A DNA stretch of 64,000 bases from DATKPE01 sp035524335. Its GTDB lineage: Bacteria > Bacteroidota > Ignavibacteria > UBA10030 > SZUA-254. The stretch is from assembly GCA_035524335.1 (NCBI GenBank), contig DATKPE010000010.1:106567-170566 (forward strand). The letters are read 5' to 3'. The notes beneath the pieces are model-generated. The model was not told the origin of the DNA and did no database searches. It worked only from the letters and a program-made list of their open reading frames with translations. Below are positions 1 through 9,358 of the stretch, in pieces (position 1 is the first letter of the stretch; the number at the start of each line of letters is the position of its first letter). Both the position numbers and the translations under genes were made by a program.

Positions 1-1296
1 ATCTGGATGCAGGGAGAGGATTACGGATACGCCGACGTTCCGTCGATCAGTCCCCGCGATGCGGCGATCACCTACCGCGATTTTTCCCTCTACGAGGATT
101 TTCGGACAAACGATTTCTGGTTTCCGATCCAGAACCTGATGACGCACGGGATCATCAAGGGGAATCTGGAAAAACTGGGCGGCGAGGCCGAGCCCCTCGA
201 CAAGTTCACCAATGAGGTTCTCCTCTATTTTGCCCGGGGCGTCTCGATGTGGGAACTCTATATCTCACCCGATATTCTCACCGAAGCGGAGTGGGATGCC
301 ATGGGCAATGCCATGGTCTGGGCGCGGGACCGCTTCCCCGTGCTGGCAGGGACCGAAATGATCGGCGGCGATCCGAAAAAAAGGGAAACGTACGGTTACG
401 TCCACTTCAGCGGAAACCGTGCGATCATCGCGGCAAGAAATCCCTGGGTGACACCCGGCACGCTCAGGGCGGAACTGTCTCCCGCCTCCGGACTCAGCCC
501 CGACGCCTCCTCCCTCGTTCTCGAACGCGTCTATCCGACCCGGTGGATCTCTCCGAAACTCTTCCGCTCGGGCACGGTGCTGGAACTCCCCCTCGACGCG
601 TATGAAACTGCCGTCTATGAGCTTTATCCCCTCGCGGATGCAAAACGCCCCCTCGTCGCGGGCGTTCGTTTCGAAACAGACCGCACCGATCCGCATTCCT
701 ATGGAATGACCATCTACAGGGGCGATGATGCGCCGGTGGTTCTCAATAAAGACTCATTCCCGTCATTCCGATCCGGAAATGCTGATTTTTCTTCGGGAAA
801 CATTGAAAAAGCGATAAATGGACTTGCCCCCCGCGTCGTGCCGAAAGCCGCCGCGATCGTCTCCGCCGGAACAGGCGGCTCCACGATGCTCTCTCTTCCG
901 TCCGACGCCCGGCGTGCCGAGCTCCAGCTCCTGCTGACACCGGATGAGACCGTCAGCGGGAAACCGCTCCCCTCCGTGGTCGTCCGGATCGATGACCGCA
1001 CCGACACGGCGGGATTCCTCAGGGGAGATGCGGCCTCGACCTGGTACACGATGGCAATCCCCCCCGGCGACCATGCGATCGCATGGAACGTCGTTGCGCG
1101 GGACACCTCGGCGGTGTGGAGGGGACACATCGGAATATGGCTCGAAGCGGACATTCATGAACAAGGCGCCGCGATCGAATTCACTTCCGGAGGCGGCATC
1201 TCGGAACCGCCGATGCCGCCGCCTTCCATGGAGCGGGGCGTCCGCAGGGAGAACATTCGTCTCGGCGAACAACTGCTTCCGGCCGGCTCACGGTAG
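1..1296 (+). CDS. C-terminal part of a putative secreted glycoside-hydrolase-like protein (5' truncated)
   Basis: The frame is open from base 1 (the first codons read Ile-Trp before the Met at base 7), so the window cuts the gene and the true start lies upstream. The visible 431 codons begin with a WMQGEDYGY segment and continue with a WFPIQNLMTHGIIKG stretch and a conserved-looking WELYISPDILTEAEW segment. That organisation resembles the end of a TIM-barrel alpha-galactosidase-like or enterotoxin-like glycosidase, followed by beta-rich accessory domains from about residue 140. No catalytic residue can be assigned because the N-terminal half is missing. It ends in TAG, and 56 bp separate it from the next gene, which has its own candidate promoter. 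The enzyme class is inference; the reading frame is secure. Confidence 0.6.
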   Translation: MWMQGEDYGYADVPSISPRDAAITYRDFSLYEDFRTNDFWFPIQNLMTHGIIKGNLEKLGGEAEPLDKFTNEVLLYFARGVSMWELYISPDILTEAEWDAMGNAMVWARDRFPVLAGTEMIGGDPKKRETYGYVHFSGNRAIIAARNPWVTPGTLRAELSPASGLSPDASSLVLERVYPTRWISPKLFRSGTVLELPLDAYETAVYELYPLADAKRPLVAGVRFETDRTDPHSYGMTIYRGDDAPVVLNKDSFPSFRSGNADFSSGNIEKAINGLAPRVVPKAAAIVSAGTGGSTMLSLPSDARRAELQLLLTPDETVSGKPLPSVVVRIDDRTDTAGFLRGDAASTWYTMAIPPGDHAIAWNVVARDTSAVWRGHIGIWLEADIHEQGAAIEFTSGGGISEPPMPPPSMERGVRRENIRLGEQLLPAGSR

Positions 1297-1303
1297 GGAA
1301 CAA

Positions 1304-1332
1304 TTCGTTTGTTCCTGATTTTTTTGTATTAT
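1304..1332 (+). promoter_or_regulatory. candidate sigma70-type promoter of the NfnAB-like gene
   Basis: TTCGTT at 1304-1309 and TATTAT at 1327-1332 are separated by exactly 17 bp and would start transcription near 1339, about 14 nt before the ATG. The -10 is good and the -35 is weak. Confidence 0.45.
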
Positions 1333-1352
1333 GTTCACACATTTAATCAAAC

Positions 1353-4300
1353 ATGACTTTTATGAGTTCTTACGCGCCTAAACTTCAGCTCCGTATCGGG
1401 AACTTCAACTACCACGATCTCTTCAATCCCAATAAGCTCGAAGAGCTGAACAGAATATTTTTCGATGAACTGCGGGTCAGGAATAACCAGGCATTCTCGC
1501 AGTTCGACGAATACCGTCGGAGCGGGGGGGAGAGTATGCCGGCCCCGGAAGTCTCCCGCAGGATCATGGCCGTCGCACCCTTCGTCGATGAATTTGTCGC
1601 GAAACTTTTCGGTATCGAGGACGAAGCGCGCCTCCTCAGAATCAAAACCGGCCGTGAACAGATCATCTTCAGCGTCAAAAAGGAATTCTTTGTCCGGCGT
1701 GTCCTGAAAACCGTCCCGGAACAGGAAGCTTCCGCAATCCCGCTCGATCTCTTGGACCGGCGGACGGATATCCTTTTCCGTCTCCTCCAGTCCGGTCTTA
1801 AAAATGATCCCGAACTCCGGGCCGCCGCGGCTATCCGGGACCTTCTGGAGTTTGAAAAAGGCCTGAAAGCGGGCCGGAATGGCGAATTGCCGGCATCGGT
1901 GGCCCGGCTCCGCTCACAACTGGCCGCATCGGCGGAATGGAAAACAGCGCTTCCGTCCGACGGAACCGACCTGCAGACCGTCCTCGATATTCTCTCTGTC
2001 TGCGCTCACTGGCTCGCAGGACATTATTACCGGAGAACGGGGGAGATGGCCGAATGGATCATGTTCCGCCTTCCCGCTCCCACCGACTTCGATCACCTGG
2101 TGGAATATCGCGACCTCGCCGGAACGGGAACGCAGGTGCACATCGGTCCGGCTGAACATTACCGCCACCGGGACGGCTTCGACCTGACTGATCAGCGGTA
2201 TTCCCACCGCGAAGTCCTTAACGAAATCGATTACTGCATTTTCTGTCACGAACGGGAGAAGGATTCCTGTTCCCGGGGGTTCCGCGAGAAAAACGGTTTC
2301 AGGAAGAATCCCCTCGGATATGAACTGAAGGGGTGCCCGCTCGATCAGAAAATATCCGAGTCGCACGCTGTCAAACAGGCCGGCTACGGCATCGGCGCAC
2401 TCGCCATCATCGCGATCGATAATCCGCTCTGCCCCGGCACCGGTCACAGGATCTGTAACGACTGCATGAAGGCGTGCATCTACCAGAAACAGAATCCGGT
2501 CAATATTCCGCAGGCGGAAACCGGGATCCTGACCGACGTCCTCAACCTGCCGTGGGGATTTGAGATTTACTCCCTCCTGACAAGATGGAATCCATTGAAC
2601 ATCGAAATGCCGTTTCAGCGCCCCTTCAACGGGAAAAAAGTGCTGGTGGTGGGAATGGGACCGGCGGGTTATACCCTTGCGCACTATTTCCTCAACGCGG
2701 GGTTCGGTGTCGTCGGCGTCGATGCGCTCAAGATCGAGCCTCTTCCTCCGGAGCTCACCGGGGACGGGCAGAGCCCGCCGTCGCCGGTCAGGGAATATTC
2801 CTCCCTGACGAAAAAGCTGAGTGACCGGGTCCTCAACGGATTCGGCGGCGTGTCGGAGTACGGCATCACCGTACGGTGGGACAAAAACTTCCTGACGGTT
2901 CTCTACCTCAACCTGCTCAGGAACGAACACTTCCGCCTCTATGACGGGGTCCGGTTCGGCGGAACCATCTCCCTCGAGGATGTGTGGGAGCTTGGATTCG
3001 ATCATGTCTGTTTCGCCACCGGCGCGGGCAAACCGACGTTCGTGTCGATGAAAAATAATCTCATCCGCGGGATACGGAAGGCAAGCGATTTCCTGATGGC
3101 GCTCCAGCTCACCGGAGCGGGAAAAACCGACTCGATGGCGAATCTCCAGGTGCGTCTCCCGGCCCTCGTCGTCGGCGGAGGTCTCACTGCGGTTGATTCG
3201 GCAACGGAGCTGATGGCCTATTATCCCGTCCAGGTGGAAAAAATCAGCAGACGGTACCGGATCCTCTGCGAACACTATGGCGAGGAAACCCTCCAGGCAT
3301 CCCTTTCACCCGAGGAAAAGGAGATTCTTGCCGAATATCTTCGGCATGCCGGCGCAATAACGGCGGAACGAAAGCGCGCGGAAGCGGCGGGGGAAAAACC
3401 CGATTTTATCAGCCTGATCCGTTCGTGGGGCGGTGTGACGGTCTGCTACCGGAAATCGATCAACGATTCGCCGGCCTACCGGCTGAACCATGAGGAGATC
3501 ATCAAGGCGTTCGAGGAGGGGATCGGCTTCGCCGATTCGATAAGCCCTGCCGAAGCGGTGCCCGATCAGTACGGCGCCCTCCGGGAAATGGTGTTTGAAA
3601 AGATGACTCAGGAGAACGGCCGGTGGAAGGCCTCCGGCGAACTGCACCGCCTTCCGGCCCGCACTCTTCTTGTTGCCGCAGGAACCTCGCCGAATGTCAT
3701 GTATGAACGCGAACATCCGATGACCTTCGAGCTGGACGACCGCGACGAGTTTTTCAGAAGCTACACGATTACCGGCTCCAGCGCGGGCGAGTTCGTGCAC
3801 GCCAAAGCCTCCGGGCAGGAAATTGGATTCTTCACCTCCTATGAGTCGGAGGGAAAGTTCGTGAGTTATTACGGCGACAACCACCCCGTCTTCGAGGGTA
3901 ATGTCGTCAAGGCCATGGCGTCGGCGAAGGAGGGATTCAGAAAGGTCTATGAACTGTTCCGCGGGCGCCTCTCCCCGGCGGGCGAGGACGAAAAAGTCGC
4001 CTGGAAACAGCTCGTGAGAGCACTCGATACGGACCTGCGGCCGCGCGTTGTCCGCGTCGACCGGCTTACCCCAACCATCGTCGAGGTTGTTCTCCATGCC
4101 CCCCGGGCAGCGAGGAAATTCGAGCCCGGTCAGTTTTATCGCCTCCAGAATTATGAAGTTGACGCGCCTGTCGTTGAGGGAACGCTGATGATGATGGAGG
4201 GAATAGCCCTGACCGGAGCATGGGTCGACAAGGAACGGGGTCTTCTGTCCCTTATCGTGCTCGAATTCGGTTCGAGTACAAGGATGTGCAGTACGCTGAA

Positions 4301-5009
4301 GCCGGGACAGCGCGTGGTGGTGATGGGACCGACAGGGGCGCCGACGGAAATTCTGGAAAATTCCACCGTTCTTCTCTGCGGCGGCGGGCTCGGGAATGCC
4401 GTTCTCTTCTCCATCGCGCGCGCCTTCAGGGAGAAGAACAACCGGGTGATCTATTTCGCAGGCTACAAACGGAAGGAGGATCTCTTCAAACGCGAGGAGA
4501 TCGAGGTGGCGACGGACGTCGTCGTCTACAGCGTGGATGCCGGCGACCCGATTCAGGTCCGCAGGCCGCAGGACAGGTCGTTCGTCGGAAATATTGTCCA
4601 GGCGATGACCGCCTATGCCGAGGGGAAGCTGGGCCCCGTGACGATCCCTCTCTCCGGGGCAACGAGGGTGATCGCGATCGGATCGGACAGGATGATGGAA
4701 GCGGTGACAAACGCGAGGCGCACCGTGCTCCGCCCCTACCTGAACGCCGACCATACCGGGATCGCATCCATCAATTCACCGATGCAGTGCATGATGAAGG
4801 CGGTCTGCGCGCAGTGTCTCCAGCGGCACGTCGACCCGGTGACGAAGAAGGAAGAGTTCGTCTTCACCTGCTTCAATCAGGATCAGAATATGGACGAGGT
4901 CGATTTCGGCAATCTGAACTCCCGCCTGAAAGCGAATACCCTGATGGAAAAAATAGGAAATCGGTGGCTCGATTATCTCTTTGAACGGTCCGCGCAGGGC
5001 CGTATCTGA
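1353..5009 (+). CDS. fused GltD-like / PyrK-FNR-like flavoprotein (NfnAB-like oxidoreductase)
   Basis: The 1218-residue protein has three parts. Residues 1-290 match nothing I recognise. Residues about 295-380 hold cysteine motifs (CIFCHEREKDSC, then CNDCMKAC) of the kind that bind Fe-S clusters in the N-domain of glutamate synthase small subunit. From about 430 there is a GltD-like pyridine nucleotide reductase with VVGMGPAGY (FAD) and a second GxGxxA dinucleotide site, VVGGGLTA, near 603. From about 895 a ferredoxin-NADP reductase/PyrK-like module follows (FEPGQFYRL, then CGGGLGNA near 1007) with a terminal CMMKAVCAQC cluster motif near 1145. NfnB and NfnA carry the same two modules on separate chains and bifurcate electrons between NADH, NADPH and ferredoxin. 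The exact reaction here is inferred. ATG at 1353 or 1362 could be the start; neither has a strong Shine-Dalgarno site. Confidence 0.8.
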   Translation: MTFMSSYAPKLQLRIGNFNYHDLFNPNKLEELNRIFFDELRVRNNQAFSQFDEYRRSGGESMPAPEVSRRIMAVAPFVDEFVAKLFGIEDEARLLRIKTGREQIIFSVKKEFFVRRVLKTVPEQEASAIPLDLLDRRTDILFRLLQSGLKNDPELRAAAAIRDLLEFEKGLKAGRNGELPASVARLRSQLAASAEWKTALPSDGTDLQTVLDILSVCAHWLAGHYYRRTGEMAEWIMFRLPAPTDFDHLVEYRDLAGTGTQVHIGPAEHYRHRDGFDLTDQRYSHREVLNEIDYCIFCHEREKDSCSRGFREKNGFRKNPLGYELKGCPLDQKISESHAVKQAGYGIGALAIIAIDNPLCPGTGHRICNDCMKACIYQKQNPVNIPQAETGILTDVLNLPWGFEIYSLLTRWNPLNIEMPFQRPFNGKKVLVVGMGPAGYTLAHYFLNAGFGVVGVDALKIEPLPPELTGDGQSPPSPVREYSSLTKKLSDRVLNGFGGVSEYGITVRWDKNFLTVLYLNLLRNEHFRLYDGVRFGGTISLEDVWELGFDHVCFATGAGKPTFVSMKNNLIRGIRKASDFLMALQLTGAGKTDSMANLQVRLPALVVGGGLTAVDSATELMAYYPVQVEKISRRYRILCEHYGEETLQASLSPEEKEILAEYLRHAGAITAERKRAEAAGEKPDFISLIRSWGGVTVCYRKSINDSPAYRLNHEEIIKAFEEGIGFADSISPAEAVPDQYGALREMVFEKMTQENGRWKASGELHRLPARTLLVAAGTSPNVMYEREHPMTFELDDRDEFFRSYTITGSSAGEFVHAKASGQEIGFFTSYESEGKFVSYYGDNHPVFEGNVVKAMASAKEGFRKVYELFRGRLSPAGEDEKVAWKQLVRALDTDLRPRVVRVDRLTPTIVEVVLHAPRAARKFEPGQFYRLQNYEVDAPVVEGTLMMMEGIALTGAWVDKERGLLSLIVLEFGSSTRMCSTLKPGQRVVVMGPTGAPTEILENSTVLLCGGGLGNAVLFSIARAFREKNNRVIYFAGYKRKEDLFKREEIEVATDVVVYSVDAGDPIQVRRPQDRSFVGNIVQAMTAYAEGKLGPVTIPLSGATRVIAIGSDRMMEAVTNARRTVLRPYLNADHTGIASINSPMQCMMKAVCAQCLQRHVDPVTKKEEFVFTCFNQDQNMDEVDFGNLNSRLKANTLMEKIGNRWLDYLFERSAQGRI

Positions 5010-5128
5010 AGACCGGAGGATGGGAGCCGACGGAAAAATCCGGCAGAGGAGGATCAATCCCCGCGCATGTCAGCGGAAGAATGTATCAACCGGGACCGGC
5101 CGCGGGAACGGCCGGGATGCCGGCAGTC

Positions 5129-5824
5129 TCAGAACGGAAATCGGGTCGGCAGAACGAAGCCTGCCGAGAGACTCAGCTCCGTAAAACTCGGCTCGGTTGC
5201 GAGCTGTGGAAACACTCTGAGTCCTGGTTCAATGACGAACATTGTGCCGGAATCAAGTGAAAAGGAGATCGGCATGTTCAGGATGAACGGTGTCCGGGAG
5301 AACGAAGTGCTGACCGACGGATTGAAGCCGATATCATCATTGTGGTTTCCTTCGATGTACTGGAGCCCGAACGCAGGATAGATGCTGATGGAAGGGGAAA
5401 GACCGACGCGGGTGTAGACCGCCGTCAGAATCGAGACCGAATTGCCGTTCAGGGTTCCGTGGAGCGTGTCGAGGGCGGCGGAGGAATAGCGCGCAATGGC
5501 GTATCCTACCCGGATGTAGGCGGAAATGGGAGACCCGCCGGTGCCGTAGAGCGTCAGGGAGGGAGTGATGAGATTGGCGGTGACGTTTTGCCCCCCCAGC
5601 TTGTCGCCGATCCAGAAATGATCCGCGGAACATCGGATGTCGGCGACCCCGCAGATGGAATACCCCGCTGTGGCCCCGGTCCCGGTCGTCCCGTTCTGGG
5701 TCATCCCGTCGGCAGTCAGCCCGAATCCGCAGGTGCCCGCGGGAGTATAGAGTCCCTGCGCATACGCGCGGCCCGTGCCGGCGACGGCGAGGAGGATCAG
5801 TACTGCTGTGCATATCCGTTTCAT
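5129..5824 (-). CDS. secreted outer-membrane beta-barrel protein, uncharacterised
   Basis: This 231-residue protein has a clear signal peptide (MKRICTAVLILLAVAGTGRAYA, cleavage after AYA). The body is rich in alternating hydrophobic and polar residues with many Gly, Thr and Ser and ends in a short strand terminating in Phe (TRFPF), as expected of an outer-membrane barrel. No family is recognised. It lies 45 bp downstream of the RND pump gene on the same strand and is probably the last gene of that efflux operon. A porin-like or assembly role is possible but unsupported. The gene converges with the flavoprotein gene; the 119-bp gap between them has a GC-rich CCGGCCG/CGGCCGG dyad near 5097 without a T-tract. 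Confidence 0.7.
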   Translation of the reverse strand: MKRICTAVLILLAVAGTGRAYAQGLYTPAGTCGFGLTADGMTQNGTTGTGATAGYSICGVADIRCSADHFWIGDKLGGQNVTANLITPSLTLYGTGGSPISAYIRVGYAIARYSSAALDTLHGTLNGNSVSILTAVYTRVGLSPSISIYPAFGLQYIEGNHNDDIGFNPSVSTSFSRTPFILNMPISFSLDSGTMFVIEPGLRVFPQLATEPSFTELSLSAGFVLPTRFPF

Positions 5825-5869
5825 AATTCCGTTCCGTGATGAGTGAATGATGAAGGACCTGATGTCCGG

Positions 5870-8800
5870 TCAGCCCGGGTTTCCCTCCTGCGCCGAACCG
5901 GCATCCTTTTTTCTGCCTGGGCGAAATCCCTCCTCGAGGAGCAGATAGACCGAGGGAAGGACGAGCAGTGTCAGGACGAGCTTGGAGAGAAGTCCGCCGA
6001 CGATGACGGTGGCCAGCGGCCGCTGGACATCGGAGCCGATGCCGGACGCGAGTGCGGCAGGTATGAGCCCGAGCAGTGCCAGAAGGATCGTCATCATGCC
6101 GGGGCGCAGTTGGATCATTGCGGCCCGGAGAACCGCTTCGCGCGTTTCCAGCCCGTAATCGCCCCGGAGGCGGTTCACCCGCGAGACGAAGAGCACTCCG
6201 AGGAGCGTCGAGATGCCGAACAGCGAAACAAAACCGACTCCCGAGGAGACGTTGAAGTTATACCCGCGCAGAAGGAGCGCGCCGATGCCACCGGTGAGGG
6301 CAAACGGGATGCAGGACATTGCCGCGATCACATGCCGGATGTTGCGGAACAGGATCGAGAGGATCACGAGAATGATCGCGAGCGTGATCGGGATGACGAC
6401 GGCCATTCTGGACGCCGCGCGCGAGAGGTTCTCGAATTGTCCGCCCCATTCGAGATCGTAGCCTTTCGGCAGGGTGACGGCGCCGGCCACCTTTTCCTGG
6501 GCTTCCCGGACGAAACTCCCCTGATCGCGGCCCCGGATGTTGGTCCGGACGGATATCTGCCGCCTGCCGTCTTCCCGCTGTATGATTGTCGGACCGTCCA
6601 TCAGTTTTACCTGTGCCAGCTGATACATTGGAATATACGCTCCTGCGGCGGAAGGAACAAGCAGATTTTTTACCGCGTCGATGGTCGCCCGGTATTCCGA
6701 TTCGTACCGGACGACGATGTCGAACCGCCGGTTGCCGTCGTACAGCGTGCTGACGGGCTTCCCGCCGATGGCCGCTTCGATCATCTTCTGGATGTCGCTG
6801 ACGTTGATGCCGTACCGGGCGGCCGCCTGCCGGTCGATGTCCACCGACAGCTGGGCCTGGTTGTTTTCCTGTTCGATGCCGAACTCGGTTGCGCCGGGAA
6901 TGGTCCGGACAACGGCGAGAATGGAATCGGCCTTCAGCCGCATGAGACCCAGGTCGGTGCCGTTGATGAGGATGGCCAGATCCGCGACACTCCCGGTCAC
7001 GGCCTCGGTCACATTGTCGAGGATCGGCTGGGAGAAGGAAAAGAGGGCGCCCGGGACCGACTGTTCCAGATCGTGCTTTACCCGCTCCAGCAGTTCCCGC
7101 TTGCTCATGGAACCGGTCCACTCCCGGTACGGCCGGAGCCCGACCAGGATCTCACACCTGTTGGGTCCGTAGGGATCGGTGCCGTCGTCGTTTCTGCCGA
7201 GCTGTGTGATCACCGTTTTTACGGCGGGATATCCGGCGATCACCCGGCGGATCGACTTCATATATCTGCCCGACTCGTCGAGCGAAATGCCGACGGGGAA
7301 AAAACACCTGATGTTGATCGAGCCCTCATCGAGGTCGGGGAGAAATTCGGTCCCGATGCTTCGTGCGCCTGCCGCAATGGCGACGGCGACGATCGCCATC
7401 GAAACCGCCACCGTGAATCCGTTCCTCGCGGTCAGGTAGCCGATGATTGCACGGTATCGCGCTTCGAGCCAGCCGTAGAGCGGATTGTGCCATTCGAGCG
7501 GGCCGGGCGCGGCGGCGGTGAAATACCGCCGGAACAGGAGCGTCATCAGGACCGGGATGACGGTCAGGGCCAGAATCATCGACCCGGTGATCGCGAACCC
7601 GAGTGTGTAGGCCATCGGCGAGAACAGTTTTCCTTCCACCCGCTGGAAGGTGAAGATCGGAAGATAGGCGAGGATGATGATGGCGATGGAAAAGAAAATT
7701 TCGCGGCCGACCTCCTGTGCCGCCTCGAGGGTGAGCGGGATGATGCCGCGGCGCCGTTCCTCAGGGGTGATCTCGCGGTAACGGCGCATGATGTTCTCGA
7801 CCATCACGACCGCACCATCGACGATGATGCCGAAATCGATCGCCCCGAGAGACAGAAGGCTTGCCGGTATGCCGGTGAGTTTCATCATCACGAATGCGAA
7901 CAGCATCGAGACGGGAATGGTCGTGGCGACGACGAGCGCCGCCCGCGGACTGCCGATGAAGAAAATGAGCACGATGATGACGATGGAGATCCCCTCGAAA
8001 AGGGTGTGGGAGACCGTCTCGATGGTGTTGTCGACCAGCTCGCTCCTGTTGTACGTGATGCGAAGCCGCACGCCTTCGGGAAGATCGTTCTCGTTGATGT
8101 CCCTGACGCGTTCCTCCAGGCCGGTCACGACGTCCGACGGGTTTTCTCCCCGCCGCATCGCAACCAGACCCTGGATGCTCGATGCAACATCGATATATCC
8201 CGAATCGCCCGCCGCCAGCGTATACCCGAGTATGCCCGAGGGAGGGAGCGGGTACTGCTCCACCACGGCGAGATTCCGCACGAAAATCGGGACGCCGTTC
8301 ACGGCGGTGACCACGATGTTTTCGATATCCGTGCGGCTCCGGATCGCGCCGACCCCCCTGACGACAAAGCCCTGCCCGCCCCGCCGGATGATGTTGCCGC
8401 CCGTGTTGAGGTTGTTCGAGGTGATGGCGTCGATCAGGTTCTGAAGAGTCAGATGATACCGCAGCAGCTTGTCGGGAGAGGTGATGACATGAAACTGTTT
8501 GACGAGCCCGCCGAAATTGATGACGTCGGCAACGCCCGGAGCCTGAAGGAGCTTCGGGATGACGACCCAGTCCTGCAGTGTCCGGAGATCCATCGGGGTA
8601 TAATTCTCCGGCGCCTCGATGACGTACCGGAAGATTTCGTCCACCGGGCCCGTAAGGGGCCCGAGGGAGGGAGAGACGCCGTCGGGAAGCACCGCGTCGG
8701 AGAGCTTTTCGAGGACCCTCTGCCGGGCGAAATAATCGTCGACGCCGTCCTCAAAAGTCAATTCCAGCACCGAAAGACCGAAAATCGTCTTTGACCGGCG

Positions 8801-9043
8801 GGAAATCACGTAGGGAACGGCATTCAGCGCCTTCTCGATCGGGATCGTGATCTGCTGTTCCACCTCCTCCGCCGCCCGTCCCGGGAAAACGGTGATGACG
8901 GTGACCTGCGTATCCCCGATGTCGGGATAGGCCACTTTTTTCAGCGTCGACCATGACCAGATGCCGAGGGCGATGATCACCCCCGCCAGCACGAGCGTGC
9001 CGGGACGCTGATTCAGTGCGAAGTGGAGAAGCGCCCGTATCAT
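5870..9043 (-). CDS. czcA: heavy-metal efflux RND pump, CzcA family
   Basis: The 1057-residue inner-membrane proton antiporter subunit exports metal ions through a tripartite envelope channel. The N-terminal AYPDIGDTQVTV segment and the length are typical of heavy-metal RND pumps. The motif in the fourth membrane segment reads DFGIIVDGAVVMVEN (Asp near 401 and 407, Glu near 414). This is the pattern of pumps for divalent ions (Zn, Co, Cd, Ni), whereas copper/silver CusA pumps have VDAxxxMxEN. Divalent specificity is therefore inferred from established subfamily signatures. The start codon overlaps the stop of the DUF190 gene by 4 bp (ATGA), implying translational coupling. The protein looks complete. 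Confidence 0.93.
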   Translation of the reverse strand: MIRALLHFALNQRPGTLVLAGVIIALGIWSWSTLKKVAYPDIGDTQVTVITVFPGRAAEEVEQQITIPIEKALNAVPYVISRRSKTIFGLSVLELTFEDGVDDYFARQRVLEKLSDAVLPDGVSPSLGPLTGPVDEIFRYVIEAPENYTPMDLRTLQDWVVIPKLLQAPGVADVINFGGLVKQFHVITSPDKLLRYHLTLQNLIDAITSNNLNTGGNIIRRGGQGFVVRGVGAIRSRTDIENIVVTAVNGVPIFVRNLAVVEQYPLPPSGILGYTLAAGDSGYIDVASSIQGLVAMRRGENPSDVVTGLEERVRDINENDLPEGVRLRITYNRSELVDNTIETVSHTLFEGISIVIIVLIFFIGSPRAALVVATTIPVSMLFAFVMMKLTGIPASLLSLGAIDFGIIVDGAVVMVENIMRRYREITPEERRRGIIPLTLEAAQEVGREIFFSIAIIILAYLPIFTFQRVEGKLFSPMAYTLGFAITGSMILALTVIPVLMTLLFRRYFTAAAPGPLEWHNPLYGWLEARYRAIIGYLTARNGFTVAVSMAIVAVAIAAGARSIGTEFLPDLDEGSINIRCFFPVGISLDESGRYMKSIRRVIAGYPAVKTVITQLGRNDDGTDPYGPNRCEILVGLRPYREWTGSMSKRELLERVKHDLEQSVPGALFSFSQPILDNVTEAVTGSVADLAILINGTDLGLMRLKADSILAVVRTIPGATEFGIEQENNQAQLSVDIDRQAAARYGINVSDIQKMIEAAIGGKPVSTLYDGNRRFDIVVRYESEYRATIDAVKNLLVPSAAGAYIPMYQLAQVKLMDGPTIIQREDGRRQISVRTNIRGRDQGSFVREAQEKVAGAVTLPKGYDLEWGGQFENLSRAASRMAVVIPITLAIILVILSILFRNIRHVIAAMSCIPFALTGGIGALLLRGYNFNVSSGVGFVSLFGISTLLGVLFVSRVNRLRGDYGLETREAVLRAAMIQLRPGMMTILLALLGLIPAALASGIGSDVQRPLATVIVGGLLSKLVLTLLVLPSVYLLLEEGFRPGRKKDAGSAQEGNPG

Positions 9044-9339
9044 ACGCGTTCAACCCTGTGGGCGGTGATCAATCCCCCCGGCATGACTTCCTTCAGGTGC
9101 GGAATCACCCGCCGGACTTTCTCCTCCTCATCGATGAAGATGATCAGAACCGGCACCGGATCGCTGGCGGCAATCCGCTTCGGTTCGTGGAGGTGATGAT
9201 GCGACCCGAATCCCATGCTCCCCGTAAACAGCGTGGCGCCGTAGATTTCGTGGTGCATGAGATAGCGCATGATGTGCTCGTAGAGCGGCGTTGACTCGTG
9301 CAGATCGTCCGCATCGATGAAGAGTTTGACTTCCAGCAT
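9040..9339 (-). CDS. PII-like DUF190 protein in the metal-efflux operon
   Basis: Translation from the ATG at 9339 gives a 99-residue protein. That start is preceded by AAGGAG at good spacing; the longer open frame upstream overlaps the previous gene and is spurious. The pattern VKLFIDADDLHESTPLYEHI, then GATLFTGSMGFGSHHH, then PVLIIFIDEEEKV and GGLITAHRVE matches DUF190, a small ferredoxin-like fold related to PII signalling proteins. The usual GxxGFG loop carries an unusual histidine run (HHHLH) that could bind metal. The stop overlaps the pump start (ATGA). A role in sensing metal or regulating the pump is inference. PII-like genes beside RND metal pumps are known in other bacteria (the PII-NG group), but I know of no such role for DUF190. 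Confidence 0.85.
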   Translation of the reverse strand: MLEVKLFIDADDLHESTPLYEHIMRYLMHHEIYGATLFTGSMGFGSHHHLHEPKRIAASDPVPVLIIFIDEEEKVRRVIPHLKEVMPGGLITAHRVERV

Positions 9340-9358
9340 GAGCTGTTGCTCCTTCCGG

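Noticed and set aside
5090..5115. GC-rich dyad between the flavoprotein and barrel-protein genes as a terminator
   Set aside because: The CCGGCCG/CGGCCGG stem lacks a T-run on either strand.
5843..8794. 983-codon open frame on the plus strand
   Set aside because: It is antisense to the well-defined CzcA gene; its product is a low-complexity Asp/Arg/Gly-rich chain with no domains, a product of GC-rich antisense codons.
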